Origin: Nitrosomonas sp. Nm33
Lineage (GTDB): Bacteria > Pseudomonadota > Gammaproteobacteria > Burkholderiales > Nitrosomonadaceae
DNA: 64,000 bases
Assembly (NCBI RefSeq): GCF_900107265.1
Contig: NZ_FNPJ01000008.1
Coordinates: 1 to 64,000 of the forward strand
Direction of reading: 5' to 3'
The translations under genes were made by a program, and so were the position numbers. The first letter of the stretch is position 1. Every line of letters begins with the position of its first letter. This document shows positions 57,335 to 64,000 of this stretch, in pieces. Under the pieces are notes generated by a model, which was given only the letters and a program-made list of their open reading frames with translations, made no database searches and was not told where the DNA came from.

Positions 57335-59425
57335 TTGGCTATAACTTACGAACACCGAAAAATCAGCATTATTGGCGGTCTATTGTTGCTAGGATTGACT
57401 CTGACGACAGGCATTGCAGTTTATGATGTGATGCATCAGCAGATTGAATCTGCGCTCGGTAGAGGACTCGATGTAGCATTAGAAGGTAAAACGTATTTAT
57501 TTGAAATTCAAATTGAAAAGGGTCTTGCTGATACGCGTGCGTTAGCCATGCGGCCTTTCATGATTCAGCCAATCCAGCAACTTAATATTCAACCGGATAA
57601 CGTCAATGCACTGCACGACCTTGATCGGAATGTTAATTCATTGACACAGATCGGCTTCTCGGCAGCCATCGTTTATGATGTGCACGGGAATGTATTGTCA
57701 CAGGTGGGTCATTTTTCTGATAAACAAACTCAATCGTTACCGCTGACTATACAAAATAACACCTATCTATTGTGGGATGATGATCAATTCATTTTACGTA
57801 CAAGTGAAGATGTGTTGGATGAAGATGGAAATCGCATCGGCAGTTTTACGACAGAGAGTTTTTTGCCGCATTTGACTCGGAGATTTAGCGAAATAAGATC
57901 GATTGGTGAAACTGGAGAATTCATATTATGCGCACCTCAAGCTCCGGGAGATAGTGCGCAGGAAATAGCTTGTCTTATGAGTCAGATTGATGGTGTGAAA
58001 TTCAAGTACTTGTACCATGCAACAAAAGAAGAGCTGTTGCCAATAAATAATGCATTAGCAGGAAAAAGTGGCGTTATGGCTGTAAAAGATTACCGTCATA
58101 TGCAGGTAATTGCGGCATATGCTCCGCTAGATAAGATTGGTTTAGGCATGGTATTGAAGTTGGATGAGGAAGAATTGCTCAAACCGGTAGCTGAACAGTT
58201 AAAATTTATTATTCTATATCTTGCCGGATTGATAGCTGCAGAAATACTGCTATTAAACTGGTTTGTACTTAAACTGATTAACTCCAGACGGGAAGCGCAA
58301 GAGGCTAAAGAAAAAGCCGAGCTATTTTCCATAGAATTGAGTCATAAGGAATTAGAGTTACGTAAACGTCTAAAGGAAATAACCTGTCTTTATGAAATTC
58401 GTCGTGGGATGGGACTAGATGTATCAGTGGATAATGTTTGCCAGAATATTTTTGAGCATTTGATACCAGCAATGCAATTCCCGAAAATAGCTACTGCCGT
58501 AATTGAACTTTATGGCTGGCGATACATTTCCGGTCAGTATAATCAAGGTTTTATACGCCCTTTGCGATCAAAGACTAAAATCACCGATAAGATTGTTGGC
58601 TATCACTGGCATAAGGATCAAAGCTCTTTTTGTACCTATTTGTCTGAAATTATCGTCAACGATGAGGTCTGTGGTCAATTACGGTTGTTTTATTCTGAAG
58701 ATCAAACATTTCCAGTAATTGAGGAGCAAAAGCTTATCAATGCCATCGCAAGCGATCTTGCGGGTTGGCTTGAGCGCAAGCGATTAGAACAAGCATTGGT
58801 TTTTGTTGCGGAAGAGCAGGCGCACACCATCGGACAGGAATTGCATGACAATCTAGGGCAGCGGATTGCTGCAATTGGTTATCAGGCCAGAGCGTTGGAG
58901 AAAAAAATATCTGCTTTGGGGAAAGAGAGCTTGGCAGGAGTGGCTGCTTCCATTGCAGCGCAAGCCCAGGCTTCGGTAGTACAAATCAAACAGTTAGCTC
59001 AGGGGCTGCTACCATTTGAGCTGGAAGCAAATGGTTTGATAGCGGCATTACAAGCACTCGCATCGAGAATAGCCTCGACTTATAAGATCAATTGTGAATT
59101 TGTATGTGAAAATGAAACTATTATTAACGATAATAATCTTGCACTAAATCTTTATCGAATTACACAAGAAGCGGCTAATAATGCAATACGTCATGGCGGT
59201 GCACGATATTTGAGAATATTTTTGAGTTTTGAAGAGGGGATGCTTTGCCTTTCGATATGCGACGATGGAAGTGGTATTGTCGATGTGGGTGCAAAGCATG
59301 AGGTAACACAGGGAATGGGTATCAAAATTATGCAATATCGTGCAAAACAGCTAGGCGCCAAGCTGGAATTATTAATGCGTCCGGAAGGAGGCACGGAAGT
59401 GCGTTTGGAAATGCAACTGATTTAA
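57335..59425 (+). CDS. NarL-type sensor histidine kinase
   Basis: 696 residues from a TTG start (57335), chosen because GAGG lies about eight bases upstream and because the next ATG would cut off the first membrane helix. TM1 about 12-31, an extracytoplasmic sensor region about 33-285 (GETGEFILCAPQA resembles double-Cache folds), TM2 about 289-312, a coiled-coil linker 315-345, a GAF-like region about 350-480, the HisKA_3 box with the phospho-accepting His504 (IGQELHDNLGQRIAAIGYQA), and the ATPase domain with NNAIRHGGAR and CDDGSGI. It should autophosphorylate and pass phosphate to the regulator one base downstream. The signal is unknown. Confidence 0.9.
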   Translation: MAITYEHRKISIIGGLLLLGLTLTTGIAVYDVMHQQIESALGRGLDVALEGKTYLFEIQIEKGLADTRALAMRPFMIQPIQQLNIQPDNVNALHDLDRNVNSLTQIGFSAAIVYDVHGNVLSQVGHFSDKQTQSLPLTIQNNTYLLWDDDQFILRTSEDVLDEDGNRIGSFTTESFLPHLTRRFSEIRSIGETGEFILCAPQAPGDSAQEIACLMSQIDGVKFKYLYHATKEELLPINNALAGKSGVMAVKDYRHMQVIAAYAPLDKIGLGMVLKLDEEELLKPVAEQLKFIILYLAGLIAAEILLLNWFVLKLINSRREAQEAKEKAELFSIELSHKELELRKRLKEITCLYEIRRGMGLDVSVDNVCQNIFEHLIPAMQFPKIATAVIELYGWRYISGQYNQGFIRPLRSKTKITDKIVGYHWHKDQSSFCTYLSEIIVNDEVCGQLRLFYSEDQTFPVIEEQKLINAIASDLAGWLERKRLEQALVFVAEEQAHTIGQELHDNLGQRIAAIGYQARALEKKISALGKESLAGVAASIAAQAQASVVQIKQLAQGLLPFELEANGLIAALQALASRIASTYKINCEFVCENETIINDNNLALNLYRITQEAANNAIRHGGARYLRIFLSFEEGMLCLSICDDGSGIVDVGAKHEVTQGMGIKIMQYRAKQLGAKLELLMRPEGGTEVRLEMQLI

Positions 59426-59426
59426 T

Positions 59427-60101
59427 ATGATGACTTTGAAAGCACAGGTAATGTTAGTGGATGACCATGCCATGTTGCGGCACGGTATGGCGATGCTCAT
59501 AAATATGGAGCCAGATTTGGAGGTTTGCGCTGAGACTGGCGATGGTAACGAAGCGCTGGCGATACTCAAGAAAGCTGATAAGGTTGATATCGTTTTATTG
59601 GATGTAACGCTCAAAACAAGTTCTGGCTTTGAAGTAATAAAATATATGCATGCGTTGCAACCTGCATTGCCAGTGCTGTTTGTGTCGATGCATGATGAGA
59701 CGGTTTATGCCGAACGTGCATTACGGACAGGCGCTTCAGGCTATGTAATGAAGCAGGAACCAGGTGAAGTTTTGCTTACGGCTATCCGTGAAGTCTTGAA
59801 AGGTAATGTTTATCTGAGCAAGGAAATGAATGCAAAATTGCTGAATCGCATGGTTGCAGGACATCCAGAGCATGAGCAGTTAATTAATAGCCTAACGCCT
59901 AGCGAGTTTGAGGTGTTACATTTGATTGGATCTGGACATAGCAGTAAAGAAATTGCCACGCTACTTAACCGTAGCATTAAAACAATTGAAACACATCGCT
60001 TTAATATTCGTACCAAATTGAATTTAAAAAATGGTGCCGATTTGATACGCTATGCCACTCGCTGGTTTTCAGAGGAGCCTATTGATCAGGCTCATAAATA
60101 G
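59427..60101 (+). CDS. NarL/LuxR-family response regulator
   Basis: 224 residues. Receiver domain: VMLVDDHAMLRHGMAMLIN (acidic pair Asp12/Asp13), phospho-accepting Asp59 in VDIVLLDVTLK, Ser in LFVSMHD and Lys in GYVMKQEPGE. The LuxR-type helix-turn-helix (about 155-210) is LTPSEFEVLHLIGSGHSSKE, IATLLNRSIKTIETHRFNI. It starts one base after the kinase stop, so the two form one operon and a cognate pair. Regulated genes are not identifiable from the window. Confidence 0.95.
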   Translation: MMTLKAQVMLVDDHAMLRHGMAMLINMEPDLEVCAETGDGNEALAILKKADKVDIVLLDVTLKTSSGFEVIKYMHALQPALPVLFVSMHDETVYAERALRTGASGYVMKQEPGEVLLTAIREVLKGNVYLSKEMNAKLLNRMVAGHPEHEQLINSLTPSEFEVLHLIGSGHSSKEIATLLNRSIKTIETHRFNIRTKLNLKNGADLIRYATRWFSEEPIDQAHK

Positions 60102-60996
60102 CTTTAAGGAGCATATTTAACGAGGATATCTTTTAACCTAAAAACAACCGCAGTTGACCGCTTGATTGGAGAGTTAAGTCCATGACATATAGAGGCATTC
60201 CTGGAATTTTCTCATTCACCGGAATGGTGAGGCCGCTACGAGGAGCATCATATGTCGCTCCAGGCACGAATGCGGCGTTGCTCTTCGTTGCAGGGAACGA
60301 CCCTGCGGCCTCATCGCGCCTTGCCTCGCACCTTAATCTAGAATTATTCTTCTCACCATTAAGTTGATCTCAAGTGTAAAGCACACTACCTCATTCCGCA
60401 TCACGCTATGTTCTGTTGACATTTTAGCGTAGCGAAGTTAAATCAATGCCGCGACAAACCAGCTAAACGCTCTGTAATTTCTGGCTAACAGCAGTTGGTA
60501 TAAATTTACCATTGTTCATCGGTCAGTTCCGTTCTGAGATTCATTCTCATACAAAATGGACCAGTTTTCGTTGATTATTACGAAATGCCAATAGAACCTG
60601 GCAGTGGATGATTTGTTTATGCCTATCTTGACTAAATCTTCTGGGTCTAAATTAACTAATGGAATCCATTATTAGTCGGTAATAGATTCACTCGCAATTA
60701 TAAGGGTTTTACTTATAGATAGAAGGGGGTAACCATTATAAGAAAACAATGGTTTCCCTAATATACATCACGGTTTTAATTGAGATAGGATTGTCCATCG
60801 CTTATAGAAATAAGCGTAAGTAAGCAATAAGAATCTTCATTAAAGATCGCTAAAAAAGAGAAAAGATAACCAATATACAATATTCGGACTAACTACTTGC
60901 TCGCAAAGGACAAAGCTAACGGCAATCTCCATGATTTATGGGCAAAAGGATTTTTTATAGTCTATTACTTACAGACTTTTAGGAGAAAAGTAATTT
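60102..60996. other. Long gene-free region with a diverged palindrome
   Basis: 895 bases. 60207-60340 contains GAGGCCGC...GCGGCCTC around GCAGGGAACGACCCTGC and may be a diverged relative of the palindromic element family. The rest is AT-rich and unrecognised. AGGAGAAAAG stands before the permease gene at 60997. Confidence 0.5.
60207..60340 (+). repeat. Diverged relative of the palindromic element core
   Basis: GTTGCAGGGAACGACCCTGC followed by GGCCTCATCGCGCCTTGCCTC lines up with GGAATGGAACGACCATTCCG followed by CATCGTTGCGCCTTGCCCTG of the other elements. The stem bases differ on both sides in a compensating way (AGGG/CCCT against ATGG/CCAT) while the AACGA loop is kept. Outer ends of the element are not recognisable here. 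Confidence 0.4.
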
Positions 60997-62343
60997 ATGG
61001 CTACACAAATGGAAAAGGAAAATAAACCGTTCGAAGACGGACAGCAGGACGTGGGAGGCACTGCTCCATCAGGTTCTGCTGCTTTTCAATCACAATATTT
61101 TGTGCGTGATACCGCTGCAGGTGTGATAACTGGCGCCATGGCCATTCCACTATCAATTGGTATTGCGATGATGTCTGATTATCCGATCAAGGTGGGTTTG
61201 GCAACTGTGGTTTTTGCCTGTTTAGTTGGTTGGATCAATGCCTGGTTCAAGCCGGGTAATTATATTGGTACACCTGGAATTGCGGCTGGATTGGCTCCAG
61301 TGTTGGCTCTGGGGGTGTCTACTTTCGGCATGGAAAATATGGCCTTTTGTATCTTAATGACCGCGGTGATGCAGGCGATCATCTGGAAATTCAATTGGCA
61401 AAGATATTTGCTTGTTGCCGTTCCGGTTTATCTAGTGGAAGGCTTGTTAGCAGGCATAGGACTAAAGATATTCTTGAAATTCTCAGAGTTTACCTACGAA
61501 ATACCAGCAGAACTAGTTACTGAAACTTTCTGGAATGCTTCCCGTATTCAGATGGCTGCTATTTCTGCGGCTGGCCTTGGGGTGTTTGTGTTCTTGTTTT
61601 CCAAATTCAAAAATACCCAACCTGCTATTCCTTATTTCGCACTGATCATTGGTGGCGTGATTGTAGCGCAGTTTGTTTCTGTACCCATGATAACTGTGGC
61701 AGATGTTCCTCTTGAACTGAGAATACCGCTGCCAACTGAGGGTACAACAATGTTGATGCTGGTTTATATGTTCTTTTTCTGTGCCATGCTGGCTATTGTT
61801 GATGTCATTGAGCAGGTCATGAGTAACGCTGCCATTGAAAAAATAGATCCGCTTAAACGTAAAACGAATAGCAATAATAGTTTGTTTGCTATCTGGATTG
61901 CCAATTTTGGTTCAAGTTTCTTTGGCGGCATGACCAACCTGGACGGCCTGGCTAAGAGCACTACCAATAGATTGGCCGGTGCAATAACCAAGTTTTCCGT
62001 TTTGATCGTTGGTTGCGTAGTGTGCTTTTTTATGCTCAATCCGCAGTTTTTAGATTACTTACCAAAATTTGCATTGGCGGCGATCATGATGTTTACCGGC
62101 TATAAGATGATTGCCGGGTTGGTGCATGTTACACATTATGGCCCATATGCCATGATGTTAGCGCTTTTCACTGGCGGCTTGGTCTACAAGGTAGGTATTT
62201 TTGAGGGCATGTTGATTGCGATGGTGGTACACGGAATTATTCATTTTATGGTCTACACCAAGCACGATAATATGCCAGGAAAAGAAGTTGTTAAACGATA
62301 CTTTAGTAATTTAAAAAGAGACAGTAGCAGTAATTTACAGTAA
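60997..62343 (+). CDS. SulP-type anion permease without STAS domain
   Basis: 448 residues, 10-12 predicted membrane helices. The start of the core reads VRDTAAGVITGAMAIPLSIGIAMMSDYPIKVGL, followed by GWINAWFKPGNYIGTPGIAAGLAPVLALGV, FFGGMTNLDGLAKSTTNRLAGA and ALAAIMMFTGYKMI, as in SulP/SLC26 transporters (sulfate, bicarbonate or other anions). The family usually ends in a cytoplasmic STAS domain; here the protein stops about 40 residues after the last helix. In ammonia oxidisers such permeases are candidates for bicarbonate uptake, but nothing here decides the substrate. Two universal stress proteins follow. Confidence 0.85.
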   Translation: MATQMEKENKPFEDGQQDVGGTAPSGSAAFQSQYFVRDTAAGVITGAMAIPLSIGIAMMSDYPIKVGLATVVFACLVGWINAWFKPGNYIGTPGIAAGLAPVLALGVSTFGMENMAFCILMTAVMQAIIWKFNWQRYLLVAVPVYLVEGLLAGIGLKIFLKFSEFTYEIPAELVTETFWNASRIQMAAISAAGLGVFVFLFSKFKNTQPAIPYFALIIGGVIVAQFVSVPMITVADVPLELRIPLPTEGTTMLMLVYMFFFCAMLAIVDVIEQVMSNAAIEKIDPLKRKTNSNNSLFAIWIANFGSSFFGGMTNLDGLAKSTTNRLAGAITKFSVLIVGCVVCFFMLNPQFLDYLPKFALAAIMMFTGYKMIAGLVHVTHYGPYAMMLALFTGGLVYKVGIFEGMLIAMVVHGIIHFMVYTKHDNMPGKEVVKRYFSNLKRDSSSNLQ

Positions 62344-62457
62344 TCATGTTTACATATTCTAGACATATTGAATAAGTAAACTGTTCAGTGATTTGAGGGC
62401 GAAGATATCATGACTTCGTCCTCAAACAGAATAAATGCTCATAAGAGGGTTAGTCTT

Positions 62458-62868
62458 ATGTACAAGAAAATAATGATCGCTATTGATGGTAGTGATACTG
62501 CTCAGCAGGCATTAAAGGAAGCAGTAAATATTGCCAATACTTACAATGCCGCATTGCACATTGTCCATTGCGTGAATGATGATACCGAAGCCGCTAAAAA
62601 AGCGGGCTCTCAGATCCTGGAACAAGCCCAATCATACCTTGACGCAGTAACCATAGAAACCAGTCTTCTGCAAGCTGAGGTTGCGTATGGCTTAACTGGT
62701 ATTGCCGATTCGATTGCCGCTGCTGCCTCTGAATGGGGAGCAGACTTACTGGCAGTAGGAACTAGTAACCGTCGAGGATTGGAGCGTTTATTCATGGGAT
62801 CAGTCGCCGAACAACTGATCTCTAAAGTTGATGCTTCAGTGCTATTGGTTCGCCCACAGAAAGCATAG
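62458..62868 (+). CDS. Universal stress protein (UspA family)
   Basis: 136 residues from ATG 62458, preceded by GAGGG; an in-frame ATG at 62410 would add a 16-residue tail atypical of the family. Core motifs: MYKKIMIAIDGSDTAQQALKEAVNIA, LHIVHCVND, AYGLTGIADSIAAAASEWGADLLAVG, then the nucleotide-binding region GTSNRRGLERLFMGSVAEQL and SVLLVRP. The second Gly of the G-x2-G-x9-G-(S/T) ATP motif is replaced (GTSN), so ATP binding is uncertain. It follows the SulP gene by about 115 bases and precedes a degenerate paralogue. Confidence 0.9.
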   Translation: MYKKIMIAIDGSDTAQQALKEAVNIANTYNAALHIVHCVNDDTEAAKKAGSQILEQAQSYLDAVTIETSLLQAEVAYGLTGIADSIAAAASEWGADLLAVGTSNRRGLERLFMGSVAEQLISKVDASVLLVRPQKA

Positions 62869-62907
62869 AAAGTATAAGAATTAAAATTCTATAAGAACAT
62901 AGTTAAT

Positions 62908-63333
62908 ATGATATTCGGACTAGTAGATGCAGTAGTAGATGCAGTGAATATAGCCAGTAATCATAATGCAGCATTAGGCATCGTCCATTCCGAGGATGAT
63001 GGTGATATTGAAGTCATTAAAAAGACTGACGCTGCGATACTGGAAAAAGTCAAAGCTTATCTTAATGAATTAAATGTTGAAACACGTCTTCTGGATGTTA
63101 AAAAGGAAGAAGGTGTGAATGATATTATCAATGCGATTGCTGCTACCACTTCAGAGTGGGGTGCAGACGTGTTGGTAGTAGGAACAGCTAATTGTAGAGG
63201 ACTGGAGCATTTTTATGTTGGCTCAGTTGCCGAACAGCTGGTCTCTAAAGTTGGATCCAGGATACTACTGGTTCGTCCCAAAAAGGATACTTCAATTTTC
63301 AATACAAGTAGTAGCCATTTAAGAAGTGCATAA
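62908..63333 (+). CDS. Degenerate universal stress protein paralogue
   Basis: 141 residues. From about residue 18 it aligns with the Usp just upstream (DAVNIASNHNAALGIVHSED, TTSEWGADVLVVGTANCRGL, HFYVGSVAEQLVSKVGSRIL). The N-terminal beta strand (K-x-MIAIDGS) that starts the fold and binds nucleotide is missing, and the first 17 residues come from a short tandem repeat (GTAGATGCA). It is probably a tandem duplicate that lost its beginning and may be non-functional. The C-terminal tail is longer. Confidence 0.6.
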   Translation: MIFGLVDAVVDAVNIASNHNAALGIVHSEDDGDIEVIKKTDAAILEKVKAYLNELNVETRLLDVKKEEGVNDIINAIAATTSEWGADVLVVGTANCRGLEHFYVGSVAEQLVSKVGSRILLVRPKKDTSIFNTSSSHLRSA

Positions 63334-63367
63334 TATCCTGTAGTAAATAGTTTTATGCTTATAATAA

Positions 63368-63404
63368 GTTGAATTACCTCCGAGCTTTCTAGAGGTAATT
63401 CAAC
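63368..63404. terminator. Strong hairpin between convergent genes
   Basis: GTTGAATTACCTC (63368-63380) pairs with GAGGTAATTCAAC (63392-63404): 13 bp without mismatch, loop of 11. There is no T run on the plus side. It lies between the Usp pair and the minus-strand gene at 63486 and may serve both directions. Confidence 0.5.
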
Positions 63405-63485
63405 TGAAAGCATAGTAACGTAAAGCCATAGTTTTGGCACTTGGCTTTATCAAGATCCTGTTTTGTTGAAGATATTTAGTCTTTC

Positions 63486-64000
63486 TTAATCTCCTTTGAT
63501 TAATTTATCATTCACTGCTTCTCTAAACTCTTTATTAGTAAGAGTACCTTCCGGGTGAAGCGATAACAGCTTTCCCAGCTCTTTTTTTACTGTATTCTGA
63601 TTATCAGCTGAAGAAACAATAAAAAAGGAGACAGGCGTTTCGCGCATAGCCATTATTTCTATTCTGCTCTTAAGTTTACTTATCTGTTCCTGGAGACGTC
63701 GATTTTGTATCAACCCCCCTCCAATAACAGAGCCATGAAGAAAAATTGTTGTATGAGATAAGTCATTACTAGATACAATAATTTCAACCTTAACTGGCCA
63801 ATAAAAGGAGAAAATTTGGAAAAATTCTTTGCATTGAATACGATTCTGGCTCTGATCTAAAATACGCCAATCATTTTCTTCAACTATTTTCTTGCAAATA
63901 GATAGAGCATTCTCAACCGAAATATTAGCATCAATTCTTTCGTCCGTATTTGAACTAATCTTTTGCAGTGCTTCAGCAACCTTGATTTTAATTTGCTTTA
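63486..64000 (-). CDS. Unidentified protein with SHOCT-like C-terminus (5-prime part outside window)
   Basis: An unbroken minus-strand frame enters from the right edge and ends at 63486, about 170 residues. It starts inside KQIKIKVAEALQKISSNTDE, continues NALSICKKIVEENDWRIL and EFFQIFSFYWPVKVEIIV, a short hydrophobic SVIGGGLIQNRR, then a helix RLQEQISKLKSRIEIMAMRE, and ends LGKLLSLHPEGTLTNKEF, REAVNDKLIKG. The last 30 residues look like a SHOCT oligomerisation motif. A TTG inside (63713) is not the real start, because the frame is open far beyond it. Function not recognised. Confidence 0.65.
   Translation of the reverse strand, partial: KQIKIKVAEALQKISSNTDERIDANISVENALSICKKIVEENDWRILDQSQNRIQCKEFFQIFSFYWPVKVEIIVSSNDLSHTTIFLHGSVIGGGLIQNRRLQEQISKLKSRIEIMAMRETPVSFFIVSSADNQNTVKKELGKLLSLHPEGTLTNKEFREAVNDKLIKGD

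Noticed and set aside
1-64000. CRISPR array
   Set aside because: I looked for regularly spaced direct repeats of 24-40 bases and saw none; the repeats here are inverted elements or one tandem gene duplication.

Overview
The window looks like a chromosome segment of a low-to-moderate-GC betaproteobacterium, most probably an ammonia oxidiser of the Nitrosomonas type. This is inferred from the gene set (short-form HisG, a lipoyl-fused E3 dihydrolipoyl dehydrogenase, periplasmic copper-type proteins, DUF4124/DUF5666/DUF2147 proteins, an AtpR subunit) and not from a marker gene. Housekeeping genes are compact. The accessory parts are full of small palindromic elements, dead transposase ends and segments of foreign base composition.

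Layout. 1-9.4 kb is accessory: ends of IS481-like and ISL3-like transposases, a DUF5666 protein, an OmpA-like fragment cut by a 237-bp palindromic element, a tandem pair of secreted amicyanin-type cupredoxin/beta-propeller proteins, a DUF2147 protein, nested miniature elements beside an orphan atpR, and a SLATT/DUF4231-type membrane protein. 9.5-11.5 kb encodes an HDOD-REC-GGDEF signalling protein. 12-20 kb is housekeeping: exbD, sodB, hisG, hisD and greB on the minus strand, purE-purK-purC on the plus strand, then TauE/SafE and EVE-domain genes. 20.3-30.4 kb is a type I restriction-modification island (hsdM, hsdS, a DUF262-DUF1524 nuclease-like gene, hsdR, a YgjP-type metallopeptidase) with relics of an older hsdR. 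30.4-37.2 kb is a scrapyard: small elements, an inverted pair of perfect DnaA boxes beside an AT-rich palindrome, an IS91-like relic, a frameshifted GC-rich foreign gene, and a dead copy of the EVE gene start.

37.2-53.5 kb is again mostly housekeeping: proA, lpdA, a LysR regulator, fur, bamE, dapB, apaH, plsC, a PfkB kinase, and the glycine cleavage operon gcvT-gcvH-gcvPA-gcvPB, which sits behind a tandem glycine riboswitch with a visible promoter and terminator. Three tRNA genes (Pro, Arg, His) follow. 53.6-56.9 kb is accessory: a DUF6398 protein, a GC-rich class 3 lipase, a relic with phosphatidylserine-decarboxylase-like features, another palindromic element and a lipoprotein. 57.3-60.1 kb is a NarL-type two-component pair. 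61-63.4 kb holds a SulP-type permease with two universal-stress-protein paralogues. The window ends inside an unidentified minus-strand gene with a SHOCT-like tail.

Most notable: the cupredoxin/propeller pair, with a His-rich propeller; the DnaA-box/AT-rich locus at 31.99-32.15 kb; the layered restriction island; and several families of small inverted-repeat elements, including one inserted inside another.
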